Both the position numbers and the translations under genes were made by a program. Positions 7,841-14,858 of a stretch of 16,201 bases of DNA are shown piece by piece. The DNA is from an uncultured Clostridia bacterium (GTDB taxonomy: Bacteria; Bacillota; Clostridia; Christensenellales; UBA1242): assembly GCA_900554955.1 (NCBI GenBank), contig USJH01000004.1, forward strand, positions 1-16,201. The letters are read 5' to 3'. Under the pieces are notes generated by a model that saw only the letters and a list, made by a program, of their open reading frames with translations, was not told the origin of the DNA and searched no databases. Every line of letters begins with the position of its first letter. Positions within the stretch are counted from its first letter, which is position 1.

Positions 7841-8716
7841 TTATTTTTGTGTAATCATGTTGAAAATCTCTCTGATTTGTTTTTTATGTTTAGGACTTGG
7901 TTGGCAAAGTGGCATTCTATAAATGGGTTTAACTTTTAAGAGAAGTGACATATAAAATTTGATTGGAATAGGGTTGGTTTCAATGCTCATTGCATTTATA
8001 AGTGGTTCATATTTTCTGTAAAGTTTTTCAACCAGTTGCGGGTCGAAAGAATACATTTCAAAAAGAGTGTGGACAAATGATGGCATTGCATTTCCGATAA
8101 CTGAAACCACTCCACATGCACCAATCGAGAGCATTGGCAAAATATAATTATCATTTCCGCATAAAATTTGGAACGATGGTGAAATAAGATTGCTTTCTTT
8201 AACAATGTCTGAAAAGCAAGTTGAAGCTTCTTTAACACCGATAATGTTTGGGTGAAGTGAAAGTTTTTTCATTGTTTCAAATTCGATATTTGCTGATGTT
8301 CTTGAAGGAATATTGTAAAGGATAATGGGAACTGCAGAATTTGAAGCAAGAGTTAAAAAATGTTTCAAAATCCCGGCTTGTGTTGGCTTGATATATGGTG
8401 GAACTGAAATTAAAAATGCGTCTGGGTTATATTTTGAAAAAGTAGATATTTCTTTTTTACAGTCTTTTGTTGAATAACTTAAAATTGAGACAATAATAGA
8501 AATGTTTGAAGGAAGTTTTTCTTTGACAAATTTTAAAATCTTAATCTTTTCGTTAGGTGTCAAAGTGTGCCCTTCACCTGTGCTGCCAAACAGAACAATT
8601 CCGTCGGTTTTCTCTTTAATTTGCAGATTTAAAATGTTGTCAAGAGCATCATAGTCAATTTTGTTTTGACTTAAAAATGGTGTTATAAGTGCTGTATAGT
8701 TTCCGAAAAGTTTCAT
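7841..8716 (-). CDS. dapA: 4-hydroxy-tetrahydrodipicolinate synthase (DapA family)
   Basis: This 291-aa protein of the DapA/N-acetylneuraminate-lyase family condenses pyruvate with aspartate semialdehyde, the first step of the diaminopimelate/lysine branch. The Schiff-base lysine is K162 in GVKEAS. The tyrosine and arginine of the active site are Y134 and R139 in LYNIPSRT. The phosphate/carboxylate loop is GSTGEG, where Ser45 replaces the first Thr of the usual GTTGE and Thr46 is kept. PYIKPTQ and ETNPIPIKF are also typical. The loop SILSYSTKDC, normally GTGSNNT-like, is atypical. Because lysC directly precedes it (ATGA overlap, AAGGAG site inside lysC), the DapA function is far more likely than a lyase for sialic acid or a keto-sugar. 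No strong terminator follows; only a weak A-T-rich hairpin lies just past its stop. Confidence 0.9.
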   Translation of the reverse strand: MKLFGNYTALITPFLSQNKIDYDALDNILNLQIKEKTDGIVLFGSTGEGHTLTPNEKIKILKFVKEKLPSNISIIVSILSYSTKDCKKEISTFSKYNPDAFLISVPPYIKPTQAGILKHFLTLASNSAVPIILYNIPSRTSANIEFETMKKLSLHPNIIGVKEASTCFSDIVKESNLISPSFQILCGNDNYILPMLSIGACGVVSVIGNAMPSFVHTLFEMYSFDPQLVEKLYRKYEPLINAMSIETNPIPIKFYMSLLLKVKPIYRMPLCQPSPKHKKQIREIFNMITQK

Positions 8717-9879
8717 GCTAAATCTCTCCTTAAAATCATGTCTTTGTGGAGTTGTTTTGAAAGTAACAGGGCTTGGTTTGGTTTAACTATAATTTTTATT
8801 GCTGTTGGAGAAATTGAAATTTTAAATGTATAAATATTCAATTTTTTGCATGTTTTATACAAATAAGATTTCAATTTGCTATTTGAAAGAAATCCGCTTC
8901 CAACAATTGTTATCATTTCACACTTGATTTTTTGAATTTTAAATGGTAAATCTATCTCTTTAAGCATTTTGGGTTTAAAATTATCTAAAACGCTGCTGAA
9001 AAAATATGCATTTTTATTCAAATAATGGTCAAAATAAATGTTTTTTGCCTGTTTTTCGCATATTTTTTCAATAATTTGCGGAAAATTATCGTCTTTGCTT
9101 TTTAATAGATAAAGGTTGTTTTTAAAAGACAAACCATCAACATTAAAAAAGTTTATTGGAAAGTCATAAAGAGTTGTTCCTTTATTTGTTTGACTTTTCA
9201 AAACTTCAACATCGGTTTTTGATGTTGATGCAATTTCAAGGCTTGTGCTTTCCATGACTTTTGCTCCGCAAGATGAAAGTTCAATTGCATTTGAAATGTT
9301 CAAACTTTCAATTTGTTTTGCATTTTTAAATATGTTTGGATTCGCTGAATAATAGCCCTTAACATCGGTGTAAACAATTACTTTTGCATCAAGAATTGTT
9401 CCAAGAGCAATTGCTGTTGTGTCAGATCCGCCTCGGCTGAGCATACACAGTTTTCCGTTTTCATCAATTGCTTGAAAACCAGGAATAATTACAATGTTTT
9501 TCTTTTCAAGCTCATGCAAAATGTTTGCTGTTTCAATATGTGATAAAACTGAACAATTTTTATCGCCTTTTGCAAACATTCGAATGTTTTCGGGATAAAG
9601 AACAGTGTTTGAGACATTTATATTTTCAAGAGCAAGTGCTAAAACGTTTGCGCTTATTTTTTCGCCGATGCAAACAAGTTCTGGCAATTTGTCAGAAGCT
9701 TTGTTATTTGCTTTTTTTGCAATTTTAAGAAGAGCATCGGTTGTTTTTCCCATTGCTGAAACCACGACAACAAGTTCATCGGCTTTGGTTTTGTGAAAAT
9801 ATGAAATAAATTTTGCTATTTTTTTAACTTTTGAAACAGTGGAAAGGCTACTTCCACCAAATTTGATAACAAAACGCAT
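8713..9879 (-). CDS. lysC: Aspartate kinase
   Basis: This 388-aa enzyme makes aspartyl-4-phosphate from aspartate and ATP, opening the aspartate pathway to lysine, diaminopimelate, threonine and methionine. Kinase motifs are KFGGSSL (6-12; usually KFGGTSV), VVVVSAMGKTTDAL (37-50), LSRGGSDTTAIALG (148-160) and VYTDVKGYYSANP (169-181). The segment SSCGAKVMESTSLEIA corresponds to the usual GAKVLHPRAVEIA, with a Glu where the conserved His-Pro lies. The C-terminal ~140 residues occupy the place of the two regulatory ACT domains but are poorly conserved; FKISISPTAIKIIVKPNQALLLSKQLH is recognisable as the last ACT repeat. Feedback control by lysine may therefore be altered, which is inference. An AAAGGAG site precedes the ATG. 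The 119-base divergent upstream region is too short for a lysine riboswitch and shows no leader. Confidence 0.93.
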   Translation of the reverse strand: MRFVIKFGGSSLSTVSKVKKIAKFISYFHKTKADELVVVVSAMGKTTDALLKIAKKANNKASDKLPELVCIGEKISANVLALALENINVSNTVLYPENIRMFAKGDKNCSVLSHIETANILHELEKKNIVIIPGFQAIDENGKLCMLSRGGSDTTAIALGTILDAKVIVYTDVKGYYSANPNIFKNAKQIESLNISNAIELSSCGAKVMESTSLEIASTSKTDVEVLKSQTNKGTTLYDFPINFFNVDGLSFKNNLYLLKSKDDNFPQIIEKICEKQAKNIYFDHYLNKNAYFFSSVLDNFKPKMLKEIDLPFKIQKIKCEMITIVGSGFLSNSKLKSYLYKTCKKLNIYTFKISISPTAIKIIVKPNQALLLSKQLHKDMILRRDLA

Positions 9880-9959
9880 TTTTATCTCCTTTGCACCTTA
9901 GTTTATGAGCGGTTTTTCAAAAGTGTTAAATGCAAAATAAAATTTTGCTTGCTATCGAT

Positions 9960-9988
9960 TTGAGAAAATGTTAATATATTCATATAAA
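9960..9988 (+). promoter_or_regulatory. Sigma-A-type promoter for the zinc-ribbon gene
   Basis: TTGAGA (9960-9965), a 17-base spacer and TATAAA (9983-9988) are followed by an AAGGGTG ribosome site before the ATG at 9999. It lies in the region divergent from lysC. Confidence 0.6.
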
Positions 9989-9998
9989 AGGGTGAAAT

Positions 9999-11027
9999 AT
10001 GGGAAAAATTACTAAATGTGAAAATTGTGGCGCGGAACTTGTTTTCAGCCCAGAAAGAAATTGTCTTGTTTGCAAAAGCTGTGGAAGCTCTTTCATGGTT
10101 AAAAATGCTTCAGGAAAAATTGCTCGTCGTGTTTATTCGTTTAATTATAATCCAGAAGATAACAGAGTTGACGAAACACAATATGAATGTCCAAGTTGTG
10201 GCTCAAAAATCATGGCAGGCCGTGAGAAACCACTTGGAATTTGTGCCTCTTGCGGAAATACAAATTTGATAAAGAAAACAAATTCAGTTGTTGTTCCAGA
10301 TGGAATAATTCCTTTTACAATTTCAAAAGCCAAGGCTGGTGAAATTTTTCAAAAATTTGTTAAATCAAGAAAATTTGCACCATCAGACCTTGGACAAATG
10401 GCTCGCTCACAAAAACTTATTGGTGTTTACAACCCGGTTTGGAAATTTGATTTTGAAACTCACATTCACTATTCATATGTTGGTGAAAAGAAATATCTTG
10501 ATAAAAACGATAATGAATATGTGAAATATTATCCTGAAGACAAGACAAAAGAAGAACGTTTTGAAAATGTGCTATTGAGTGGAAATAAGCAAATCAGCGA
10601 TAAAATGCTTGAAGAAATTGGTGACTATGATTTTTCAAAAGCAATTCCATATTCAAGCGATTATGTTCTTGGTTTCTATTTGACAGACACCAATCGTGAT
10701 TTGCATGTTGTATATGACGGCTTTAAAGATAACATTGAATATCAAAACCGAAAAGAAATTGAAAACCGTGTTCGAAAAGATTATGACTCTCTCAGCAATT
10801 TTGTTTGCCACACAAGGTTTAAAGATGAAGAGTTTGGCTATATTGGTGTTCCAATTTGGGCAAACCACTATACATATAAGGGCAAAAATTATCATTGCTA
10901 TATTAATGGTCAAACTGGAAAATTTTCAGGAAGTGCACCTAAATCAATTTGGAAAATTTTGGGACTTGTCGGTTGCGGGGTTCTTGCATTCGGGGCACTT
11001 TTGCTTTTGCTTTTTAAATTATTTTAG
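9999..11027 (+). CDS. Zinc-ribbon (TFIIB-type) protein with C-terminal membrane anchor
   Basis: The protein (342 aa) starts with two zinc-ribbon modules. The first uses CENC and CKSC (C7, C10, C25, C28); the second uses CPSC and CASC (C64, C67, C82, C85). The middle ~200 residues (from about VPDGIIPFTISKAKAGEIFQKFVKSRKF to EFGYIGVPIWANHYTYKGKNYHCYINGQTGK) resemble the Bacillota proteins annotated as TFIIB-type zinc-ribbon-containing, whose molecular function is unknown. One hydrophobic helix at about 321-341 ends the protein, so the bulk would face the cytosol as a tail-anchored protein. The zinc ribbons could bind nucleic acid or protein. The gene stops with TAG, and the AGGAG site of the next gene (rRNA/tRNA methyltransferase) overlaps that stop, so the two form an operon. 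Product name is confident at the domain level only. Confidence 0.75.
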   Translation: MGKITKCENCGAELVFSPERNCLVCKSCGSSFMVKNASGKIARRVYSFNYNPEDNRVDETQYECPSCGSKIMAGREKPLGICASCGNTNLIKKTNSVVVPDGIIPFTISKAKAGEIFQKFVKSRKFAPSDLGQMARSQKLIGVYNPVWKFDFETHIHYSYVGEKKYLDKNDNEYVKYYPEDKTKEERFENVLLSGNKQISDKMLEEIGDYDFSKAIPYSSDYVLGFYLTDTNRDLHVVYDGFKDNIEYQNRKEIENRVRKDYDSLSNFVCHTRFKDEEFGYIGVPIWANHYTYKGKNYHCYINGQTGKFSGSAPKSIWKILGLVGCGVLAFGALLLLLFKLF

Positions 11028-11036
11028 GAGATAAAT

Positions 11037-11909
11037 ATGGCAGATTTTGAAAAAATGATTTCTGAAATCAAATCCAAGTCAACTGTTGCTGGAATTTCAT
11101 CTGAAGAAGTGTCATTTGTAAAATCACTTGTCGAAAATAAGTGTAAAGACAAAACTTTGTTTGTTTGTGAAGGCCTTTGGGCGGCTGAAAAACTGATTGA
11201 TAAAAAGTTTGAAGTTTTGCAGTTTTTCTATAATCAAGAAAAACTTGAGTGTGGAAAAGTTGGCACTTTCGATCTTGAAAAAATCGCAAAAATGGCAAAT
11301 TATGCTTTAAAAACCTTTGCAATTTCTGAAAAATCTTGCAAAAAAATCAGTGATCGTGATGGCTTTGATGAATATTTCATTGTTGCAAGACTTAAAAATT
11401 ATAGTCTTTCAGATATTGAAAAAATGTATAATAATAACAACAATGTTCTTGCAATTGTAATGGACGGACTTGAACAACCAGGAAATATTGGTGCAATTCT
11501 CCGTTCGTTTGATTGTGCTGGGGGCGACTTTGCAATTGTAACAAACAAACAGGCTCGCCTTTCAAACAGCAGGCTTGTTCGCTCAACTCTTGGTGCAAGT
11601 TTCATGCTTCCGATTTTAGAAGCAGAGATTGATGAAGTTCAAAAATGGCTTGAAAAAAACAATTTTAAATGTGTTGTAACCGACTTGCAGGCAAAAAAGA
11701 GCTATCGTGAAATTGACTATTCTGGAAGAATTGCAATTGTTGCGGGAAATGAGCACACGGGAATTTCTCCTTCTTGGAGAAAACTTAAAAATTCGGAGAG
11801 CATCATTATTCCTATGCTTGGTTCTTGCGAATCGCTTAATGTTGGATTCGCCTCAACGCTTGTTGCATATGAAGCAGGGCTTCAAAAATTCGGAAATAAG
11901 AAGAAATAG
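11037..11909 (+). CDS. SpoU/TrmH-family RNA 2'-O-methyltransferase
   Basis: The 290-aa product carries the three SPOUT motifs that form the SAM-binding trefoil knot: motif 1 MDGLEQPGNIGAILRS (142-157), motif 2 VAGNEHTGIS (235-244) and motif 3 IPMLGSCESLNVGFASTLVAYEAG (258-281). The N-terminal ~110 residues (FVCEGLWAAEKLIDKKFEVLQFFY) match the L30e-like substrate-recognition domain of the rRNA-directed TrmH/RlmB-type group. It should therefore methylate a ribose 2'-OH in rRNA or tRNA; the target nucleotide cannot be assigned. The ATG follows AGGAG by 6 bases. A terminator follows the gene. Nothing unusual in its reading frame. Confidence 0.88.
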   Translation: MADFEKMISEIKSKSTVAGISSEEVSFVKSLVENKCKDKTLFVCEGLWAAEKLIDKKFEVLQFFYNQEKLECGKVGTFDLEKIAKMANYALKTFAISEKSCKKISDRDGFDEYFIVARLKNYSLSDIEKMYNNNNNVLAIVMDGLEQPGNIGAILRSFDCAGGDFAIVTNKQARLSNSRLVRSTLGASFMLPILEAEIDEVQKWLEKNNFKCVVTDLQAKKSYREIDYSGRIAIVAGNEHTGISPSWRKLKNSESIIIPMLGSCESLNVGFASTLVAYEAGLQKFGNKKK

Positions 11910-11919
11910 AAATTTAATT

Positions 11920-11944
11920 AAAAAATGCCGTTTGGCATTTTTTT
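11920..11944 (+). terminator. Rho-independent terminator after the TrmH-type gene
   Basis: A 10-bp perfect stem (AAAAAATGCC at 11920-11929 with GGCATTTTTT at 11934-11943) has a GTTT loop and a T-tract. Confidence 0.88.
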
Positions 11945-11956
11945 GTGCAAATGATT

Positions 11957-11984
11957 TTGAAGTTTGCTTTTCTTATTGTAAAAT
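11957..11984 (+). promoter_or_regulatory. Probable promoter for the histidine phosphatase operon
   Basis: TTGAAG (11957-11962), a 16-base spacer and TAAAAT (11979-11984) are followed by an AAGGAG site (12018-12023) 5 bases before the ATG at 12029. Confidence 0.55.
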
Positions 11985-12028
11985 AGAACTTGCAAAAGAA
12001 AAAACAAACATTGTTTGAAGGAGAAAAA

Positions 12029-12601
12029 ATGATATATTTTGTTCGTCATGGCTCAACCTCTTGGAATGAAAATGTTGATGAGAATGGTGTGAAAAAACCA
12101 AAATGTCAGGGTATTGCGAATATTCCACTTAATGAAAAAGGAAAAGATCAAGCAAGAATTCTTGCAAAAGAGCTTGCTGGTGTGCACTTTGATAGGGTTT
12201 TGTGCAGTCCACTTTCAAGAGCGATTGAAACTTGCAAAATAATTTGTGGCGATAAATATGCCTTTGAAATTGAACCACGACTTATAGAGCGTGATTTTGG
12301 AGAGTTTGAAGGCTTAACTCGTGACCAATTTGATTTTCTAAAGCTCTGGAATGCAAATGATAAAACAAGATATATTAAAGCAGAAAGCATGAGTCATTTA
12401 GTTTCTCGTGTTTTCTCTCTCTTAGATGAGCTTGCAAAAGAGCCAAATAAAAACTATTTGCTTGTTTCCCATGGTGGAGTGGGGTGCATTGTAATGAGCT
12501 ATTTTGCTGGGATTCCGGAAGATGGCAACTATATTTCTTTCGAAATTCCAAATGGAAAACCATTGATTCTTAATTTTTCTAAAAAGGAGAATAAACATTG
12601 A
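12029..12601 (+). CDS. Histidine phosphatase (phosphoglycerate mutase-like)
   Basis: This 190-aa branch-2-like histidine phosphatase has the nucleophile in the RHG motif (R6-H7 in VRHGSTSWNE), the second arginine in SPLSRAIET (R64), the acid residue in the ERDFGEFEG region (E87 or E92) and the second histidine in SHGGVG (H148). It removes phosphate from a small molecule by way of phospho-His7. Members this short are generic phosphatases (cobalamin-type, sugar phosphate or phosphoglycerate), so the substrate is open. The start at 12029 is fixed by AAGGAG at 12018-12023 and the MIYFVRHG opening; upstream in-frame codons have no such support. Its TGA stop overlaps the TTG start of the next gene, giving translational coupling. 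Confidence 0.87.
   Translation: MIYFVRHGSTSWNENVDENGVKKPKCQGIANIPLNEKGKDQARILAKELAGVHFDRVLCSPLSRAIETCKIICGDKYAFEIEPRLIERDFGEFEGLTRDQFDFLKLWNANDKTRYIKAESMSHLVSRVFSLLDELAKEPNKNYLLVSHGGVGCIVMSYFAGIPEDGNYISFEIPNGKPLILNFSKKENKH
12584..12589 (+). promoter_or_regulatory. Ribosome binding site that fixes a TTG start at 12598
   Basis: AAGGAG lies 8 bases before TTG (12598-12600). No in-frame ATG or GTG lies nearer the start of the conserved region, so TTG is the start codon. It overlaps the TGA of the phosphatase gene. Confidence 0.75.
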
Positions 12602-13044
12602 TTACAAGAAAATTATCACTTGATGAATTTCACTTGCTTCTAGGACAAACAATAATGTATTGCCAGATTATCGAAGGGGACATCAAGCACATTTATTGTG
12701 CAATGAGAAAAGGTGATATTTTTGAAAACTTTTTCATGATAGAGCAACAAAAATGGACACTTGGTGAAACCCTTGTGGAACTTCAAAAACTTGATTATTC
12801 TGACAATCGCCCTTATCTTTCGCTTGAAGACTATGATTATTTAAGAAAACTTACAAGAAAAAGAAATCATTGGTGCCATGAGTCATATATAAATTTTGTC
12901 TATCTTGGTGAAGATTTTGCATCTTCAAAAGAATATCAAAAAGAATGCAGAAGACTTATTGAAGACAATCAAACACTTGCAGAAGTTTATAAGAAACTTG
13001 AACAAGTAAGACAGCGAGCGATGCACGATTTTAAAAGAAATTAA
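12598..13044 (+). CDS. Small helical protein with HEPN-like RNxxxH motif
   Basis: The protein (148 aa, TTG start) appears all-helical and soluble. At residues 89-94 it has RNHWCH, which fits the R-polar-x3-H motif that forms the catalytic site of HEPN-family RNases, and the segment LRKLTRKRNHWCHESY resembles the RNxxxHxY region of HepT-type HEPN toxins, here with HxxY rather than HxY (Y97). The N-terminal helix LLLGQTIMYCQIIEGDIKHIYCAM and a C-terminal basic helix (VYKKLEQVRQRAMHDFKRN) flank it. HEPN proteins are often toxins or defence effectors, but many are inactive or structural. It is translationally coupled to the histidine phosphatase rather than to a nucleotidyltransferase antitoxin, which is unusual for HepT. 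No terminator separates it clearly from the downstream glycohydrolase gene 160 bases away. HEPN assignment is by motif only; it could be an uncharacterised helical family. Confidence 0.55.
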   Translation: MITRKLSLDEFHLLLGQTIMYCQIIEGDIKHIYCAMRKGDIFENFFMIEQQKWTLGETLVELQKLDYSDNRPYLSLEDYDYLRKLTRKRNHWCHESYINFVYLGEDFASSKEYQKECRRLIEDNQTLAEVYKKLEQVRQRAMHDFKRN

Positions 13045-13114
13045 ATCATCTTGTTTTAAAAATGCAGAAAATATGAAAATTTGATGCTATATAAAACATA
13101 AAAACATTAAAAAA

Positions 13115-13139
13115 ATGCAAAAAATCGTTAAATTTGCAT
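13115..13139. repeat. Inverted repeat upstream of the glycohydrolase gene
   Basis: ATGCAAA (13115-13121) and TTTGCAT (13133-13139) form a perfect 7-bp dyad with an 11-base spacer, about 40 bases upstream of a candidate -10 (TATAAA, 13178-13183). The placement is that of a possible operator. The 160-base gap has no ORF and is very A/T-rich, with similar AAATGCA words nearby (13062 region), so chance is not excluded. No good -35 was found for the TATAAA. Confidence 0.3.
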
Positions 13140-13191
13140 AAAAAATTACAAAGTATGCGAATTTTAGTTATTGCTTTTATAAATACATGGC

Positions 13192-13198
13192 AAAGGAG
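13192..13198 (+). promoter_or_regulatory. Ribosome binding site that fixes the glycohydrolase start at 13205
   Basis: AAAGGAG lies 6 bases before ATG 13205. An in-frame ATG at 13187 lies upstream of this site and would read through it (MAKEKS...), so the ribosome site argues for 13205 as the start. MLGAIVGDEAG is also the usual family N-terminus. Confidence 0.8.
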
Positions 13199-13204
13199 AA
13201 GTCA

Positions 13205-13996
13205 ATGCTTGGTGCAATTGTAGGTGATGAAGCTGGGTCAATTTATGAGTTTGATCAACTTAAAAACGTGAAAGCTGTCAAAATGAAAAAACTGATTGAA
13301 GACAATGCATTTTTCAGCGATGACACAATTTTGACGTGTGCGGTTGCTGATGCAATTTTAAATGGCGGGGATTATTGCTCTAAAATTAAAGAATATACAA
13401 TTAAATATGAAAATTATAAACCTGAATTTTCTCCATATTTTAAAACTCCATTTTCTCCAAATTTTATTGCTTGGACGAAATCAAGTGAAAATGGGACAAG
13501 TGCTGGCAATGGTGCAATGATGCGAATATCTCCAGTTGGTTGGCTTTTTGAAACTGAAGAAGAAGTGAAAGAAAACGCAAAAATGGTCACAATGGTGTCG
13601 CATAATTGTGAAGAATCAATAAATTCAGCAATAATTGTTGCACTTATCATTTTTTATGCAAGAAAAGGATTGTCAAAACAAGAGATAGTTGAGAAGTTGA
13701 ATTTAAAAATTATTAAGCCAAAAATTGAAAAATTCAATTATCTTTGCTCGGACACTTTGCCCGTTTGTCTTTATTCGGTTTTTGAAACAAACAATTTTGA
13801 AGATTGCATAAAAATGGCATTGTCTTTTGGTGGAGACACCGATACTAATGCTTGCATTGCTGGAAGCATGGCAGAAGCTTTATATGGAATTGATGAAAAT
13901 GTCAAAAAACAAGCGAAACAAAAACTTCCACCTGATCTTTTAAATGTTGTTGAAAATTTCTATAAACGTCTTGAAACAAATAAAAAGCAAAAATAA
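13205..13996 (+). CDS. ADP-ribosylglycohydrolase (DraG/ARH family)
   Basis: A full-length 263-aa member of the ADP-ribosylglycohydrolase family (PF03747, COG1397), which removes ADP-ribose from arginine or other acceptors with a two-magnesium centre. Motifs in order are GAIVGDEAGSIYEF (3-16), FFSDDT (36-41, metal-ligand S38/D39/D40), GNGAMMRISPVGW (101-113), SHNCEESINSA (132-142) and GGDTDTNACIAGSMAEALYG (209-228, metal ligands D211 and D213). All key acidic residues are present, so the enzyme should be active. The target is unknown. It is convergent with an ADP-ribosyltransferase-like gene that ends 38 bases away, separated by a bidirectional terminator, and is preceded by the HEPN-like gene. 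Pairing of a transferase with a glycohydrolase is known for toxin/immunity (Tre1/Tri1) and nitrogenase control (DraT/DraG), so an antidote role is plausible but inferred. A housekeeping role is an alternative, since stand-alone homologues are common in Clostridia. Confidence 0.9.
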   Translation: MLGAIVGDEAGSIYEFDQLKNVKAVKMKKLIEDNAFFSDDTILTCAVADAILNGGDYCSKIKEYTIKYENYKPEFSPYFKTPFSPNFIAWTKSSENGTSAGNGAMMRISPVGWLFETEEEVKENAKMVTMVSHNCEESINSAIIVALIIFYARKGLSKQEIVEKLNLKIIKPKIEKFNYLCSDTLPVCLYSVFETNNFEDCIKMALSFGGDTDTNACIAGSMAEALYGIDENVKKQAKQKLPPDLLNVVENFYKRLETNKKQK

Positions 13997-14030
13997 AAAA
14001 CACCATTTGCAAATGCTTTGGTGTTTTTTA
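13994..14030. terminator. Bidirectional terminator between glycohydrolase and ART-like gene
   Basis: An 11-bp perfect stem (13994-14004 with 14020-14030) is A-rich on the left and T-rich on the right, with a 15-nt loop that itself contains the palindrome ATTTGCAAAT. It serves both convergent genes. The left arm overlaps the last bases of the glycohydrolase gene. Confidence 0.8.
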
Positions 14031-14034
14031 TACT

Positions 14035-14697
14035 TTATTTTTCAAAAGAAGGAATAAAAATTTCTGATATTTTTTCGTTTAAAACAATTTTATCACGATT
14101 ATAAACAACAATAATGTGTCCGTTATTTTTTGGGGTTTGGCGAATCAAGGCATCATAGCCAAGGGTTAAAGCTTTAACCATATAATCTGATTGTTTATGC
14201 ATGAAAAAATATAAATAATCAAGGTCGCGTTCTGACAGTGTGCCACCAAATTTTTGACCTAAAGTTTTTATAATTTTGTTTTGATCACGGAAAAATTCGT
14301 GGTTTAAAATCTTTGGATTTGTGAGTTTTGCATCTTCTCCAATTTTGCCTGAAAGAATATTTACTCCGAAAAAAGAATTCAGTTTTGAAAGGCGAGTATA
14401 ATAGTTTGCATAATATTTCTTTGTTGCAAAATAGATTCCGTTTCCAAGTGCGGCAGCCCTATGTGCTCGTTGAAATTCGCCTTTTGCGAAGTCGTAAACA
14501 TATTTGCAAAAACTGATTTTATCACAGTCGAATCCACGATAAATCACCATGCCTTTCACTTTTCCATATTCTTTTTGTGAAAGTAAGTTTGGAAGCTTTT
14601 GATCAAGGCAAAACAAATGATAAAAACCACTCGACAGTGTGCCTTCTGTGAGTGTTCGATTTTTAATATTAATTATCAATTCTTCAATGTCGTTCAT
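14035..14697 (-). CDS. ADP-ribosyltransferase-like protein
   Basis: The 220-aa product has the outline of a small ADP-ribosyltransferase fold. A first strand with the NAD-binding arginine is VIYRGFD (R54). The segment LGNGIYFATKKYYANYYTR (84-102) is the GxGxYFA block seen in ART families. Near the end, KALTLGYDALIRQTPKNNGHIIVVYNRDKIVL (175-206) matches the closing strands, usually read as LGYDGVI...E-VVFxPxQI. At the position where the catalytic Glu is expected, an Ile (after His194) is present, so it may be inactive or use another acid. The residues 1-50 form a helical N-terminal part. ATG 14697 is preferred over the longer GTG frame at 14742 because the -35/-10 promoter lies inside that extension. 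No ribosome site precedes the ATG, so the mRNA appears leaderless. Fold assignment is by motif pattern only. Confidence 0.6.
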   Translation of the reverse strand: MNDIEELIINIKNRTLTEGTLSSGFYHLFCLDQKLPNLLSQKEYGKVKGMVIYRGFDCDKISFCKYVYDFAKGEFQRAHRAAALGNGIYFATKKYYANYYTRLSKLNSFFGVNILSGKIGEDAKLTNPKILNHEFFRDQNKIIKTLGQKFGGTLSERDLDYLYFFMHKQSDYMVKALTLGYDALIRQTPKNNGHIIVVYNRDKIVLNEKISEIFIPSFEK

Positions 14698-14704
14698 TGC
14701 AAAT

Positions 14705-14733
14705 ATTATAGCAAACAACTTTTTTGTTGTCAA
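14705..14733 (-). promoter_or_regulatory. Perfect-consensus sigma-A promoter, leaderless, for the ART-like gene
   Basis: On the reverse strand: TTGACA (14733-14728), a 17-base spacer, TATAAT (14710-14705). The predicted +1 falls at 14698 or 14697, which is the base before or the A of the ATG. This gives an mRNA with essentially no 5' leader, and there is no Shine-Dalgarno sequence. Confidence 0.8.
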
Positions 14734-14822
14734 TATATGCACTTTTTAGAAACTGTGAAAGGATTTGGAAAACTTAACAAATAAGATATATGTTTTTTGT
14801 AATGAATAATAATTTGCAAAAT

Positions 14823-14849
14823 AAAAAACCACCCCAAAGGTGGTTTTTT
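14823..14849 (-). terminator. Rho-independent terminator of the Lys/Thr/Ser-rich membrane protein
   Basis: An 11-bp perfect stem (14823-14833 with 14839-14849) has a 5-nt loop; on the reverse strand the A-rich left arm becomes the T-tract. It lies just downstream of the stop codon at 14859. Confidence 0.85.
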
Positions 14850-14858
14850 GTTGAGTTT

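Noticed and set aside
9880..9998. Lysine riboswitch upstream of lysC
   Set aside because: The divergent region is only 119 bases and shows no riboswitch-like set of helices, just promoter-like and ribosome-site sequence.
13187..13204. Glycohydrolase start at ATG 13187
   Set aside because: It lies upstream of the AAAGGAG site used for ATG 13205 and adds MAKEKS, not typical of the family.
14698..14742. Longer form of the ART-like gene starting at GTG 14742
   Set aside because: The -35 and -10 elements of a perfect promoter lie inside this extension, and no ribosome site precedes the GTG, so the ATG at 14697 is the better start.
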